Origin: Dyella_A sp035685805
Lineage (GTDB): Bacteria; Pseudomonadota; Gammaproteobacteria; Xanthomonadales; Rhodanobacteraceae
Direction: 5' to 3'
DNA length: 64,000 bases
Assembly (NCBI RefSeq): GCF_035685805.1
Contig: NZ_DASSAB010000049.1
Coordinates: forward strand, 1 to 64,000
Part shown: piece by piece, positions 9,201-18,246 of the stretch
Layout of the letters: each line of letters begins with the position of its first letter
How positions within the stretch are numbered: the stretch's first letter is position 1
The notes under the pieces: model-generated
What the model was told of the DNA's origin: nothing
The model's input: the letters and a program-made list of their open reading frames with translations, nothing else
Databases searched by the model: none
Translations under genes and position numbers: made by a program

Positions 9201-10975
9201 CCAAAAAGCCCGGCAAGGTGGGCATCTGGGATGCCGAGACGCGCAGGGTTTATGGCCGCCTGCTCGGCTATACCCGGAGCTACCGCACCGTGGCGCTGCT
9301 GGCGATGCTGGGTATGGCAATCGACGGTGGCGGCCTCGCCCTGTTCACCAGCCTGCTGCAGCCGATGTTCGATGACCTGTTCGCGAGGAAAGATCCCTAT
9401 CTGATCTTCTGGATGCCGATCTGGATCATGGCGATCTTCAGCGTGCGCGGCATCGGCACGTTCGTCAGCAACTACGGCATTGCCTATATCGGTCGCAACG
9501 TGGTGCAGGCGATTCAGCGGGACGTGTTCGCATCCTATCTGCGGTTGCCGGCCACGTTCTTTGGCAGCGAGCCATCGGGGCAGCAGATTTCCCGGATCAC
9601 CTACACCTCCGAGCAGGTGGCATCGGCGTCCACCGATGCAGTGAAGATCGCCGTGACCGAAGGCGTCACCGTCATCGGCATGTTCGTCGTAATGCTGACC
9701 AAGAGTGCATACCTTACGCTCGCCCTGCTGGTGATGATCCCGCTGGTGATGCTGATCGCTTCGGTAGTCAGTAGGCGCTATCGCGCCATCAGTCGGCGCA
9801 TCCAGGGGTCGATGGGCTCGGTAACCGGTACGGTTGAAGAGTCTGTAGGTGCGCACCGCGAAGTGCGCATCTACGGTGGTCAGCCGCATGAGGCGGGTCG
9901 TTTCGACGACGTAACCATGCGCACGCGGCGCCTGAATCTGAAAATCGCGGCGACCAGTGCAGCGTCCAGTACCGCTATCCAGACGGTAGCGGCTGGCGCT
10001 CTGGCGGTTCTGGTGCTGCTGGCGACGCGCCCGGACGAGATAGACCAGATTTCCTCCGGTGTATTCATTGCGGTCCTTACCGCCATGGGCGCGATGATGC
10101 CGTCCCTAAAGCGCTTGGCCAACGTCCAGGCCAACATCCAGCGGGGCATTTCGGCGGCAGAAGATTTGTTCGAGGTCATCGATCTCTCTCCTGAAGCGGA
10201 TCACGGCACCCGCGTGATCGAACGCACCGGCGGCGACATACGGTTTGAAAGCGTAAGACTGCGTTACCCGCGTAGCGAAGCTGAGGCATTGCGCGGCGTG
10301 GACCTGCGCTGCCAGCCCGGCACCGTCACCGCGCTGGTGGGGCGCTCCGGTAGTGGCAAGAGCACGCTGGTCAGCCTGCTGCCGCGTTTCTATGAGCCGA
10401 GCGAAGGCCGCATCGTGCTCGATGGCGAGGATTACCTGGGGTACACGCTGGGTTCGCTGCGGCGGCAGATCGCCTGGGTGGGCCAGAGCGTGGTGCTGTT
10501 CGACGGCACCGTCGCCGAGAACATCGCCTATGGCGAGCTGGCCGGGGCCAGCGATGGGGACATCGAGGCGGCGGCCGCAGCGGCCAACGCGATGGAATTC
10601 ATCAGCCGCATGCCGATGGGGCTGCACAGCCCGATCGGGCAGGCCGGCGGCATGCTTTCCGGTGGCCAGCGCCAGCGCATCGCCATTGCGCGGGCCATTC
10701 TCAAGAATGCCCCCATTCTCGTGCTGGACGAGGCCACCAGTGCCTTGGACACCGAGTCCGAACGGTTGATCCAGCAGGCGCTGCAGCGTTTGATGAAGGA
10801 TCGCACTACGCTGGTGATTGCCCATCGCCTGTCGACCATCGAGGGCGCCGACCAGATCGCGGTCATGGATCAGGGGCGCATCGTGGAGCGCGGCACGCAT
10901 GCCGAGCTGCTGGCAATGCAAGGCCATTACGCGGCGCTGCATCGCATGCAGTTCCATCAGCCCGCCAGCGACTGA
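9197..10975 (+). CDS. msbA: Lipid A export ATP-binding/permease MsbA
   Basis: This 592-residue ABC half-transporter flips core-lipid A across the inner membrane. An N-terminal domain with six membrane segments (about residues 25-310) is followed by a nucleotide-binding domain with Walker A GRSGSGKST, signature LSGGQRQR and Walker B ILVLDEATSALD. The start overlaps exbD (GTGA) and lpxK follows after six bases. The msbA-lpxK pairing supports the lipid A assignment over a drug-export role. Confidence 0.95.
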   Translation: MTKKPGKVGIWDAETRRVYGRLLGYTRSYRTVALLAMLGMAIDGGGLALFTSLLQPMFDDLFARKDPYLIFWMPIWIMAIFSVRGIGTFVSNYGIAYIGRNVVQAIQRDVFASYLRLPATFFGSEPSGQQISRITYTSEQVASASTDAVKIAVTEGVTVIGMFVVMLTKSAYLTLALLVMIPLVMLIASVVSRRYRAISRRIQGSMGSVTGTVEESVGAHREVRIYGGQPHEAGRFDDVTMRTRRLNLKIAATSAASSTAIQTVAAGALAVLVLLATRPDEIDQISSGVFIAVLTAMGAMMPSLKRLANVQANIQRGISAAEDLFEVIDLSPEADHGTRVIERTGGDIRFESVRLRYPRSEAEALRGVDLRCQPGTVTALVGRSGSGKSTLVSLLPRFYEPSEGRIVLDGEDYLGYTLGSLRRQIAWVGQSVVLFDGTVAENIAYGELAGASDGDIEAAAAAANAMEFISRMPMGLHSPIGQAGGMLSGGQRQRIAIARAILKNAPILVLDEATSALDTESERLIQQALQRLMKDRTTLVIAHRLSTIEGADQIAVMDQGRIVERGTHAELLAMQGHYAALHRMQFHQPASD

Positions 10976-10981
10976 CGGGCC

Positions 10982-11980
10982 GTGGCGCTGGCCGACACGC
11001 TGCAGGCGAGCTGGTACGGCACGCGCGGCACGCCGCTCTGGACGTATCCACTGGCGTGGCTCTACGGCGCGCTCACCGCGCTGCGTCGCGGCCTGCACCG
11101 CATCGGCTGGCTGCGCAGCACGAGGCTGGCAGTGCCGGTGGTGGTGGTGGGCAACCTCACCGCTGGTGGCACCGGCAAGACGCCGCTCACGCTGGCGCTG
11201 GTCGACGCCCTCATCGCGCGCGGCTGGCGTCCTGGGGTGGTCAGCCGCGGCTACGGCGGTACGCAGCGCGAGCCGGCGCTGCTGGACGATCAGCCCGATC
11301 CGGCCCGCTACGGCGACGAACCCTGCCTGATCCGCGCCAGTGGCGTGCCGGTGGCCGTGGGGCGCGATCGTCCCGCCGCCGCGGCGCTGCTGCTGCAGGC
11401 CGGCTGCAACATTGTGATTGCCGACGACGGGCTGCAGCACTACGCGCTGGCCCGCGACGTGGAGATCTGCGTGATCGACGGCGCGCGGCGGTTCGGCAAC
11501 GGCCGGCTGCTGCCTGCCGGCCCGCTGCGCGAGCCGCTGTCGCGCCTGCGTCATGTCGATTTTCGCGTTTGCAACGGTGAGGCGGGGCAGGGTGAGTTCG
11601 CCATGCGGCTGGCCGGCGACACGGCGGTGTCGCTCACGGATTACGTCGTGCGCCCGCTGTCCTCATTTATCGGCGAGCCGGTTCACGCCGTTGCCGCCAT
11701 TGGCCACCCCGATCGCTTTTTCGACAGCCTGCGCGCGCAGGGGCTCGACGTGACGGCACACGCCTTCGCCGACCACCACGCGTTTGTTCCCGACGACCTG
11801 GCGATCGCTGGCGACGGTCCGCTGCTGATGACCGACAAGGACGCCATCAAATGCCAGCGGTTTGCCCGGCCGGGATGGTGGCGCGTGCCCGTGCACGCCG
11901 TGCTGGACGGCGGCTTGATTGATGCCTTGTGCCAGCGGCTCGACTCGGCCGCGGCGGCGCACAGCCGGTCCATCCGCTGA
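10982..11980 (+). CDS. lpxK: Tetraacyldisaccharide 4'-kinase
   Basis: This 332-residue kinase phosphorylates the 4' position of the lipid A disaccharide at the cytoplasmic face of the inner membrane. A membrane-associated N-terminal helix precedes the P-loop VGNLTAGGTGKTP (near residues 56-68), and the family motifs SRGYGG and DDGLQHYAL follow. The start is GTG 10982, six bases after msbA. This is the last gene of the comEC-lpxK run. Confidence 0.96.
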   Translation: MALADTLQASWYGTRGTPLWTYPLAWLYGALTALRRGLHRIGWLRSTRLAVPVVVVGNLTAGGTGKTPLTLALVDALIARGWRPGVVSRGYGGTQREPALLDDQPDPARYGDEPCLIRASGVPVAVGRDRPAAAALLLQAGCNIVIADDGLQHYALARDVEICVIDGARRFGNGRLLPAGPLREPLSRLRHVDFRVCNGEAGQGEFAMRLAGDTAVSLTDYVVRPLSSFIGEPVHAVAAIGHPDRFFDSLRAQGLDVTAHAFADHHAFVPDDLAIAGDGPLLMTDKDAIKCQRFARPGWWRVPVHAVLDGGLIDALCQRLDSAAAAHSRSIR

Positions 11981-12197
11981 GGAAACTCGCGGGAAGCCGC
12001 GCAGCAGCGGCAGGCCTGCCAGCAGAGGCCGGCCTCGACCGGCGGGACAGAAACCTCAATGCCGGTGCATTCCGCTTCGCTGCTCGGAAAGTGTGTCGGA
12101 CAGCGCGCCGACGCGGCGTGCGAGTCGCATGGTCCGGCGCCCGGCGCAGCTCGCGGACCGCAACCGCACTGCGGCCGCATGCCCCTCGTCATGCCGC

Positions 12198-12226
12198 TCG
12201 ACAAGGCTCCGAGGCCTCGCTAGAAT
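12198..12226 (+). promoter_or_regulatory. Sigma70-like promoter of the his operon
   Basis: TCGACA (12198-12203) and TAGAAT (12221-12226) each match the -35 and -10 consensus at five of six positions and are separated by exactly 17 bases. The predicted transcript starts near 12233, only about 24 bases before the first gene, so there is no room for a histidine leader peptide and attenuator. The palindrome at 12236-12253 lies directly over the transcription start region. Confidence 0.7.
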
Positions 12227-12235
12227 CGTCGTATT

Positions 12236-12253
12236 GTGTTAACGCGTTAGTAC
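12236..12253 (+). promoter_or_regulatory. trp-operator-like palindrome (candidate autoregulatory site)
   Basis: The 18-base sequence GTGTTAACGCGTTAGTAC is symmetric at 14 of 18 positions around a CG centre. Its right arm ends in TAGTAC, identical to the outer half-site of the E. coli Trp repressor operator; the left arm (GTGTTA) matches four of six. It overlaps the predicted +1 region and ends three bases before the start codon of a TrpR-family gene. A repressor bound here would block transcription of the whole his operon. Repressor and ligand are inferred. Confidence 0.6.
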
Positions 12254-12256
12254 ATT

Positions 12257-12592
12257 ATGAAGCGTCGCTCCGTCGATCCCGAGACACCTGCCGCGTCTGC
12301 GGAATTGAGCCTGTGCGAGGCGCTGCTGTCGCTGAAGAACGCCGGAGAGATGTCGGCGTTCCTGCACGACCTGTGCACCCCGGCGGAGCTGGAGGTGCTG
12401 GTGGATCGCTGGCGGGTGGTGCCGTATCTGCTCGACGGCGTGGCCTATCGCGAGATCCACGAGCGCACCGCGGTAAGCATCACCACCATCGGCCGCGTCG
12501 CCCGCTATCTCAACCAGGGCAGCGGCGGTTATCTGGCGGCGGCCGCGCACGGTGCGCGACGTCGTTCGGCATTGAAAAAGGACAAGGCATGA
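12257..12592 (+). CDS. TrpR/YerC-family transcriptional regulator
   Basis: This 111-residue protein resembles the YerC/YecD branch of the Trp-repressor superfamily. The helical DNA-binding core includes LCTPAELEVLVDRWRVV and the helix-turn-helix region YREIHERTAVSITTIGRVARYL. It is the first gene of the his operon and its stop overlaps hisG (ATGA). No clear Shine-Dalgarno sequence lies before ATG 12257. The trp-operator-like palindrome immediately upstream suggests autoregulation. Whether histidine, tryptophan or another ligand is the co-repressor cannot be read from sequence. Confidence 0.85.
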   Translation: MKRRSVDPETPAASAELSLCEALLSLKNAGEMSAFLHDLCTPAELEVLVDRWRVVPYLLDGVAYREIHERTAVSITTIGRVARYLNQGSGGYLAAAAHGARRRSALKKDKA

Positions 12593-13482
12593 AAACGCGC
12601 GACCGCCTGCGCATTGCGATGCAAAAATCCGGCCGGCTCACCGAGCCGGCACTGGACCTGCTCAACCGCTGCGGCCTGAGCTTTCGGCAGAGCCGCGACA
12701 AGCTGTTCTGCTTCGGCGAGGGTGAGCCGGTGGACCTGCTGCTGGTGCGCGACGACGACATTCCCGGGCTGATCGCGCAGGGCGTGTGCGATCTGGGCAT
12801 CGTCGGGCGCAACGTGCTCAACGAGTTCCAGCTCACGGCCGGGGTGGATGCCGCGCCGCTGCACGAGTGGCGTCCGCTGGGCTTCGGCCGCTGCCGGCTG
12901 TCGATCGCCGTGCCGCAGGAGATGGCCTACGCCGGCGCACCGGACCTGGGCGGCAAGCGCGTGGCCACGTCGTACCCGGGCCTGCTCGGCGAATGGCTGC
13001 GCTCGCACGGCGTGGATACGCAGGTGGTGACCCTGGCCGGTTCGGTCGAAATCGCGCCCAAGCTGGGCACCGCCGATGCCATCTGCGATCTGGTGCAGAG
13101 CGGCGGCACGCTGGTGGCCAACCAGCTGCGCGAGGTCGAGGTGCTGCTGGAAAGCGAGGCCGTATTGGCCGGCCCGCAAACGCTGCCGGCGGACGAGCGC
13201 GGCGACATGATCGAGCTGCTGCTCAAGCGGCTGGACGGCGTGATCCAGGTGCGCGAGTCGCGCCTGCTGCTGCTGCAGACCTCGCGCAGCACGCTGGAGG
13301 CGGTCACCCGCCTGCTGCCCGGGGGCCCGCAGCCCACGCTGCTGCCGGTGGCCGGCCAGCCCGACCAGCTGATGCTGCAGGCGCTTTGCGCGGGCGAGGT
13401 GAGCTGGCGCCAGCTGGAAGAGATCAAGAAGGCCGGTGCGCGCGAGATGTTCGTGCTGCCGGTGGAAAAGATGCTCGCCTGA
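12589..13482 (+). CDS. hisG: ATP phosphoribosyltransferase, long form
   Basis: This enzyme joins ATP and PRPP in the first, feedback-controlled step of histidine synthesis. At 297 residues it is the long (HisG-L) form, whose C-terminal regulatory domain (about residues 220-297) binds histidine, so no HisZ partner is needed. The N-terminus MKTRDRLRIAMQKSGRL and the PRPP-loop region APKLGTADAICDLVQSGGTL are typical. ATG 12589 overlaps the stop of the upstream regulator by four bases. Confidence 0.97.
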   Translation: MKTRDRLRIAMQKSGRLTEPALDLLNRCGLSFRQSRDKLFCFGEGEPVDLLLVRDDDIPGLIAQGVCDLGIVGRNVLNEFQLTAGVDAAPLHEWRPLGFGRCRLSIAVPQEMAYAGAPDLGGKRVATSYPGLLGEWLRSHGVDTQVVTLAGSVEIAPKLGTADAICDLVQSGGTLVANQLREVEVLLESEAVLAGPQTLPADERGDMIELLLKRLDGVIQVRESRLLLLQTSRSTLEAVTRLLPGGPQPTLLPVAGQPDQLMLQALCAGEVSWRQLEEIKKAGAREMFVLPVEKMLA

Positions 13483-13504
13483 GCGAGCCCGAGGACACGA
13501 GACC

Positions 13505-14812
13505 ATGAAGCGGCTGGACTGGAATACCTTGGATCAAACGGCCCGACGCGAGGCGCTGGCGCGCCCGGCGCAGGCCCGCGCGGACGAGCTCAAGCAGGGC
13601 GTGGCGGCGATCATCGCCCAAGTGCGCGCGCACGGTGATTCGGCGCTGCGCGAACTGAGCGCGAAATACGACCGCTGCGCGCTCGACGCCATCGAGGTGA
13701 CGGCTGCCGAATTCGACGCGGCGGAGGCGGCGCTCGATGAAACCCTGAAGGCCGCGATCCGCGAAGCGGCCGGTCGCATCGAAACCTATCACCGCGCCTC
13801 GCAGCCCACCCCGGTCGGCGTGGACACCGCGCCGGGCGTGCGCGTGGAGCGCATGCTGCGTCCGATCACCCGCGTCGGCCTGTACGTACCCGCCGGCAGC
13901 GCGCCGCTGCCGTCCACCGCGCTGATGCTGGGCGTGCCCGCGGCGATCGCCGGCTGCCGCGAGGTGGCGCTGTGTTCGCCGGCACGCGCCGACGGCACCT
14001 GCGATGAGGCGGTGCTCTACGCCGCGCGCATCACCGGCGTGCACCGCGTGTTCAAGCTTGGCGGCGCGCAGGCGATTGCCGCCATGGCCTATGGCACGGC
14101 GAGCGTGCCCAAGTGCGACAAGTTGTTCGGTCCTGGCAATGCGTGGGTCACCGAGGCCAAGTTGCAGGTGTCCGGTGATCCGGACGGCGCGGCCATCGAC
14201 ATGCCGGCGGGCCCGTCCGAGGTGCTGGTGATCGCGGACGGTGAGGCGAACCCGGCCTTTGTCGCCGCCGACCTGCTTTCGCAGGCCGAGCACGGCCCGG
14301 ACTCGCAGGTGGTGCTGCTCAGCCCCTCCGCGGCGCTGCTCGACGCGGTGGCGGCGGAAGTCGATCGCCAGTGCGCCACGCTGCCGCGCAGCGAGACGGC
14401 GTTCAAAGCGCTGGCGCAGAGTCGCCTGATCGCAGTCGACTCGCTGGCCCAGGCAGTGGCGGTAAGCAATCAGTACGCACCGGAACACCTGATCATCCAG
14501 ACCGCCGAGCCGCGTGCGCTGCTCGACGGCATTGAGAGTGCCGGCTCGATCTTCCTGGGCGCCTGGACGCCGGAATCGGTCGGCGACTACTGCAGTGGTT
14601 CCAACCACGTGCTGCCCACCTACGGCTATGCGCGCAGCTACAGCGGCGTGTCGGTGGCCAGCTTCGTCAAGCAGATCAGCGTGCAGGAGGTGAGCGCCGA
14701 TGGGCTGCGCGCGATCGGTCCGTGCACGGTGACGCTGGCCGCTGCCGAGCAACTGGAGGCGCACCGCCGCGCGGTATCGATGCGGCTGGACGTGCTGGAG
14801 GGCCGCGCATGA
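13505..14812 (+). CDS. hisD: Histidinol dehydrogenase
   Basis: This 435-residue zinc enzyme carries out the last two steps of histidine synthesis, histidinol to histidinal to histidine, with NAD. Family signatures include LYVPAGSAPLPSTALM, KLGGAQAIAAMAYG, the zinc-site region QAEHGPDSQ and APEHL near the C-terminus. It starts 22 bases after hisG and overlaps hisC (ATGA). ATG 13505 is chosen because the longer frame from 13436 lies within hisG. Confidence 0.97.
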   Translation: MKRLDWNTLDQTARREALARPAQARADELKQGVAAIIAQVRAHGDSALRELSAKYDRCALDAIEVTAAEFDAAEAALDETLKAAIREAAGRIETYHRASQPTPVGVDTAPGVRVERMLRPITRVGLYVPAGSAPLPSTALMLGVPAAIAGCREVALCSPARADGTCDEAVLYAARITGVHRVFKLGGAQAIAAMAYGTASVPKCDKLFGPGNAWVTEAKLQVSGDPDGAAIDMPAGPSEVLVIADGEANPAFVAADLLSQAEHGPDSQVVLLSPSAALLDAVAAEVDRQCATLPRSETAFKALAQSRLIAVDSLAQAVAVSNQYAPEHLIIQTAEPRALLDGIESAGSIFLGAWTPESVGDYCSGSNHVLPTYGYARSYSGVSVASFVKQISVQEVSADGLRAIGPCTVTLAAAEQLEAHRRAVSMRLDVLEGRA

Positions 14813-15870
14813 GCGTGCTCGATCTGGCGCGTGCGGAGATCCGCGCAATGCAGCCGTACTCCTCGGCGCGCATGGAGGCCAGCGGCGGGCAGATCCTGCT
14901 CAACGCGAACGAGTCGGCGTGGGCGCCGTTCGGCGAGGCCGGTGCTGGTTGCCACCGCTATCCCGATCCGCAACCGGCCGTGCTGGTCGACGCGCTGGCT
15001 GCGCTTTACGGTGTGGGCCGGGACCAGCTGCTGGTGGGCCGCGGCAGCGACGAGGCGATCGACCTGCTGGTGCGCGCGTTCTGCCGCGCCGGTGAGGACG
15101 CGATCCTGATCCAGCCGCCGACCTTCGGCATGTACGCGGTGTGCGCGCGCATCCAGAACGCGGCGGTGATCGAGGCGCCACTGGCCGCCGACTTCACGCT
15201 GGATGTCGACACCGTGCTGGCAGCAGTGACCCCGGCGGTGAAGCTGGTCTTCGTGTGTACCCCCAACAATCCGACCGGGCAGGTGATTCCGCTGGCCGCG
15301 GTGGAACGCCTGGCGCAGGCGCTCGCCGGGCGCGCGCTGCTGATCGTCGACGAGGCCTACGTCGAGTTCGCCAACGCACGCAGCATGGCGGGGCTGATCG
15401 ACCGCCATGAGCATGTCGGCATCCTGCGCACGCTCTCGAAGGCGTGGGCGCTGGCCGGAGCGCGCATCGGCACGCTCTTGGCAAACGCGGAAGTCATCGC
15501 GCTGCTGCGCCGGATCATGCCGCCGTATCCGCTGCCGTTGCCCTGCGTGGATGCGGCGCTGGCCGCGTTGTCGCCGGCCGGCCAGGCCCAGGCGCGCGGG
15601 CATATCGCTGAGATCAAGGCCGAGCGGGCGCGGATGCGCACGGCGATCGCCGCGCTGCCCGGGGTGCGCGAAGTGCTGCCGTCGCAGGCGAACTTCCTGG
15701 CGGTACGCTTCGATGACGCCGGTGCTATCTACCAGCGCTTGCTCGCCGCCGGCATCGTAGTGCGCGACGTGCGCCGCTATCCGAACCTGGGCGATGCGCT
15801 GCGCATCACCATCGGCACGGCGGAGGAAAACGCCCGCGTGCTGGACGTGCTTTCGGGAAATCCTGCATGA
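14809..15870 (+). CDS. hisC: Histidinol-phosphate aminotransferase
   Basis: This 353-residue PLP-dependent class I/II aminotransferase converts imidazole acetol phosphate to histidinol phosphate. The N-terminal segment ILLNANES, the cofactor-site regions NNPTGQ and VDEAYVEFA, and the PLP lysine in TLSKAWALAGARIG are all present. It overlaps both neighbours (hisD and hisB) by four bases, consistent with translational coupling in the operon. Confidence 0.96.
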   Translation: MSVLDLARAEIRAMQPYSSARMEASGGQILLNANESAWAPFGEAGAGCHRYPDPQPAVLVDALAALYGVGRDQLLVGRGSDEAIDLLVRAFCRAGEDAILIQPPTFGMYAVCARIQNAAVIEAPLAADFTLDVDTVLAAVTPAVKLVFVCTPNNPTGQVIPLAAVERLAQALAGRALLIVDEAYVEFANARSMAGLIDRHEHVGILRTLSKAWALAGARIGTLLANAEVIALLRRIMPPYPLPLPCVDAALAALSPAGQAQARGHIAEIKAERARMRTAIAALPGVREVLPSQANFLAVRFDDAGAIYQRLLAAGIVVRDVRRYPNLGDALRITIGTAEENARVLDVLSGNPA

Positions 15871-16931
15871 GCCGCAAGATCCTCTTCATCGACCGCGACG
15901 GCTGCCTGATCGTCGAGCCGCCGGACGAACAGATCGACAGCTACGAGAAGCTCGAGCTGCTGCCGGGCGTGATCGCGGCACTGCAGCGCTGCGTGGCCGC
16001 CGGCTACGAGCTGGTCATGGTCACCAACCAGGATGGCCTCGGTACCGCCAGCTTCCCGCAGGACACGTTCGACGGCCCGCACGCGCTGCTGCTGCGCATC
16101 CTCGCTTCGCAGGGCATCACGTTCCGCGAGCAGCTGATCGACCGCAGCTTTCCACATGAAGGGCTCGATACGCGCAAGCCGGGCATCGGCATGCTGCGCC
16201 ACTACCTCGCCGACGATGGCTGGAGTCGTGCGGCGTCGGCGGTGATCGGCGATCGCGAGACCGATTTGCAGCTGGCCGCCAACCTGGGCGTGCGTGGTTT
16301 GCGCGTGGGGCCGCAGGGCGAGTCGTGGGAGGCCATCGCGCACCGCCTGCTCGATGCGCCGCGCACCGCCACGGTCCAGCGCAACACGAAGGAAACCCGC
16401 ATCACGGTGAGCGTGGATCTGGATCGGGTGGCCGAGCCGAAGATCCACACCGGGCTGGGCTTCTTCGACCACATGCTCGAGCAGATCGGCAAGCACGGCG
16501 GCTTTGCGCTGGAGCTGACCTGCGACGGCGACACCCACATCGACGAGCACCACACGATGGAGGACTGCGCACTGGCACTCGGCCAGGCGCTGAAGCAGGC
16601 GCTGGGCGACAAGCGCGGCATCGGCCGCTACGGCTTCACGCTGCCGATGGACGAATCCTTCGCCAGCGCCGCGCTGGACCTGTCCGGCCGGCCGTACTTC
16701 GTGTTCGAGGGCAGCTTCCCGCGCGAGCGCGTGGGGGACATCCCGACCGAGCTGGTGCCGCACGTGTTCCGTTCGCTGTGCGAGACGCTGGGCGCCAACC
16801 TGCACCTCACGGTGAATGGCGACAACGCGCACCACATGGTCGAGGCCTGTTTCAAGGTGGTGGCGCGCACCCTGCGCCAGGCGATCCGCCGCGAAGGCAG
16901 CGAGCTGCCCAGCACCAAGGGGACGCTCTGA
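15867..16931 (+). CDS. hisB: Bifunctional histidinol-phosphatase / imidazoleglycerol-phosphate dehydratase
   Basis: This 354-residue fusion catalyses two non-consecutive steps of the pathway. The N-terminal half is a HAD phosphatase with the nucleophile motif FIDRDGCLI and the later DRETDLQLA. The C-terminal half (from about residue 168) is the dehydratase, with the metal-binding motifs GLGFFDHMLEQIGKHGG and DEHHTMEDCALALG. The fusion is typical of gammaproteobacteria. Its stop codon overlaps the hisH start by one base (TGATG). Confidence 0.97.
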   Translation: MSRKILFIDRDGCLIVEPPDEQIDSYEKLELLPGVIAALQRCVAAGYELVMVTNQDGLGTASFPQDTFDGPHALLLRILASQGITFREQLIDRSFPHEGLDTRKPGIGMLRHYLADDGWSRAASAVIGDRETDLQLAANLGVRGLRVGPQGESWEAIAHRLLDAPRTATVQRNTKETRITVSVDLDRVAEPKIHTGLGFFDHMLEQIGKHGGFALELTCDGDTHIDEHHTMEDCALALGQALKQALGDKRGIGRYGFTLPMDESFASAALDLSGRPYFVFEGSFPRERVGDIPTELVPHVFRSLCETLGANLHLTVNGDNAHHMVEACFKVVARTLRQAIRREGSELPSTKGTL

Positions 16932-17521
16932 TGGCCGTGGTGCTGGTCGATGCGGGCGGTACGAACATCGGCTCGGTGCGCTATGCGCTGCAGCGCCTCG
17001 GCGTGGAGGCGGCGCTCACCGCCGATCCGGACGCGATCCGCGGTGCCGACAAGGTGATCCTGCCCGGCGTGGGCGCGGCCGGTCCGGGCATGGCCCGTTT
17101 GCGCGAGCTGGGCCTGGTCGAGCTGATGCGTTCGCTGACCCAGCCGGTGCTGGGCGTATGCCTGGGCATGCAGCTGCTGTGCGCGCATTCGGAAGAGGGC
17201 GACACCGAGTGCTTGGGCGTCATCGATGCCCGGGTGCGCCGCTTCCGCGAGGCACCGGGCCTGCGCGTGCCGCACATGGGGTGGAACGCGCTGGCGCCGG
17301 TGCGCCCTCATCCGTTGCTGGCCGGACTGGTTGCAGGCGAGCAAGCCTATTTCGTGCACAGCTATGCGGTGCCGGTCGGCGACTACACGCTGGCCACGGC
17401 GGATTTCGGTGGCCCGTTCTCGGCGGTGATCACCCGCGGCAATTTCCACGGGATGCAGTTCCATCCCGAACGCTCTGCCGCGGTCGGCGCCAGACTTCTC
17501 AGGAATTTTCTCAGCCTATGA
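16931..17521 (+). CDS. hisH: Imidazole glycerol phosphate synthase glutaminase subunit
   Basis: This 196-residue class I glutamine amidotransferase supplies ammonia to HisF. The nucleophile is Cys77 in GVCLGMQLL, and the later catalytic His-Glu pair is in MQFHPERS. ATG 16931 overlaps the hisB stop, and the 3' end overlaps hisA by four bases. Its partner hisF lies beyond hisA, the usual hisHAF order. Confidence 0.97.
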   Translation: MAVVLVDAGGTNIGSVRYALQRLGVEAALTADPDAIRGADKVILPGVGAAGPGMARLRELGLVELMRSLTQPVLGVCLGMQLLCAHSEEGDTECLGVIDARVRRFREAPGLRVPHMGWNALAPVRPHPLLAGLVAGEQAYFVHSYAVPVGDYTLATADFGGPFSAVITRGNFHGMQFHPERSAAVGARLLRNFLSL

Positions 17522-18246
17522 GCTTCGACATCATTCCCGCGATCGACCTTCGCGATGGCCGCGTGGTCCGCCTGCGCCAGGGCGATTATGCGCAGCAGAC
17601 CACCTACTCGAACGATCCGGCGGAGCTGGCCCGGCGTTATCTGCACGAGGGCGCGTCCTGGCTGCACGTAGTGGATCTGGACGGTGCGCGCTCCGGCCAG
17701 ATCGCGAACCTGGCGGTGATCCGGGCGATGGCGGCCGACGGCCTGCGGGTGCAGGCCGGTGGGGGTGTGCGCGATGAAGACGACCTGCGGCGGCTGTTCG
17801 ATGTGGGGGTGCAGCGGGTGGTGCTGGGCAGCATCGCCATCGGCGATCCCGACACGGTTGCGGCATGGCTCGATACCTATGGCCCGGAGCGCCTTACGAT
17901 CGCGCTCGACACCCGCCGCGTCGACGGCCGCTGGTCACTGCCCAGTGCCGGCTGGACCGAAACCGGCGCACGCACCCTGGACGAGCTCGCGCCGTGGTAC
18001 GCGCAGCGCGGTGCACGCCATCTGCTGTGCACCGATATCGAACGCGACGGAATGCTGGCGGGCTTCAACCTTGAGCTCTATCGCCACCTGGCGGACATTG
18101 CGCCGGAATTGACCGTGCAGGCCTCCGGCGGCGTGCGCTCGCTGGCGGACATCCGCGCCGTGCGCGACGTCGGCGCCGGCGGCGTGATCCTGGGTCGGGC
18201 GCTGCTGGAGGGCCGCTTTGCGCTCGAAGAGGCGCTCGCATGCTGA
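17518..18246 (+). CDS. hisA: ProFAR isomerase (HisA)
   Basis: This 242-residue TIM-barrel enzyme opens the ribose of ProFAR in the fourth step of histidine synthesis. The start MSFDIIPAIDLRDGRVVRL carries the catalytic Asp in AIDLRDG. The barrel phosphate-binding strands are visible as QAGGGVRDEDDLRRLFDVG and QASGGVRSLADIRAV. It overlaps hisH at its start and hisF by seven bases at its end. Confidence 0.97.
   Translation: MSFDIIPAIDLRDGRVVRLRQGDYAQQTTYSNDPAELARRYLHEGASWLHVVDLDGARSGQIANLAVIRAMAADGLRVQAGGGVRDEDDLRRLFDVGVQRVVLGSIAIGDPDTVAAWLDTYGPERLTIALDTRRVDGRWSLPSAGWTETGARTLDELAPWYAQRGARHLLCTDIERDGMLAGFNLELYRHLADIAPELTVQASGGVRSLADIRAVRDVGAGGVILGRALLEGRFALEEALAC

Noticed and set aside
12204..12256. 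Histidine leader peptide and attenuator
   Set aside because: The predicted leader is about 24 bases long and contains no run of His codons or competing hairpins.
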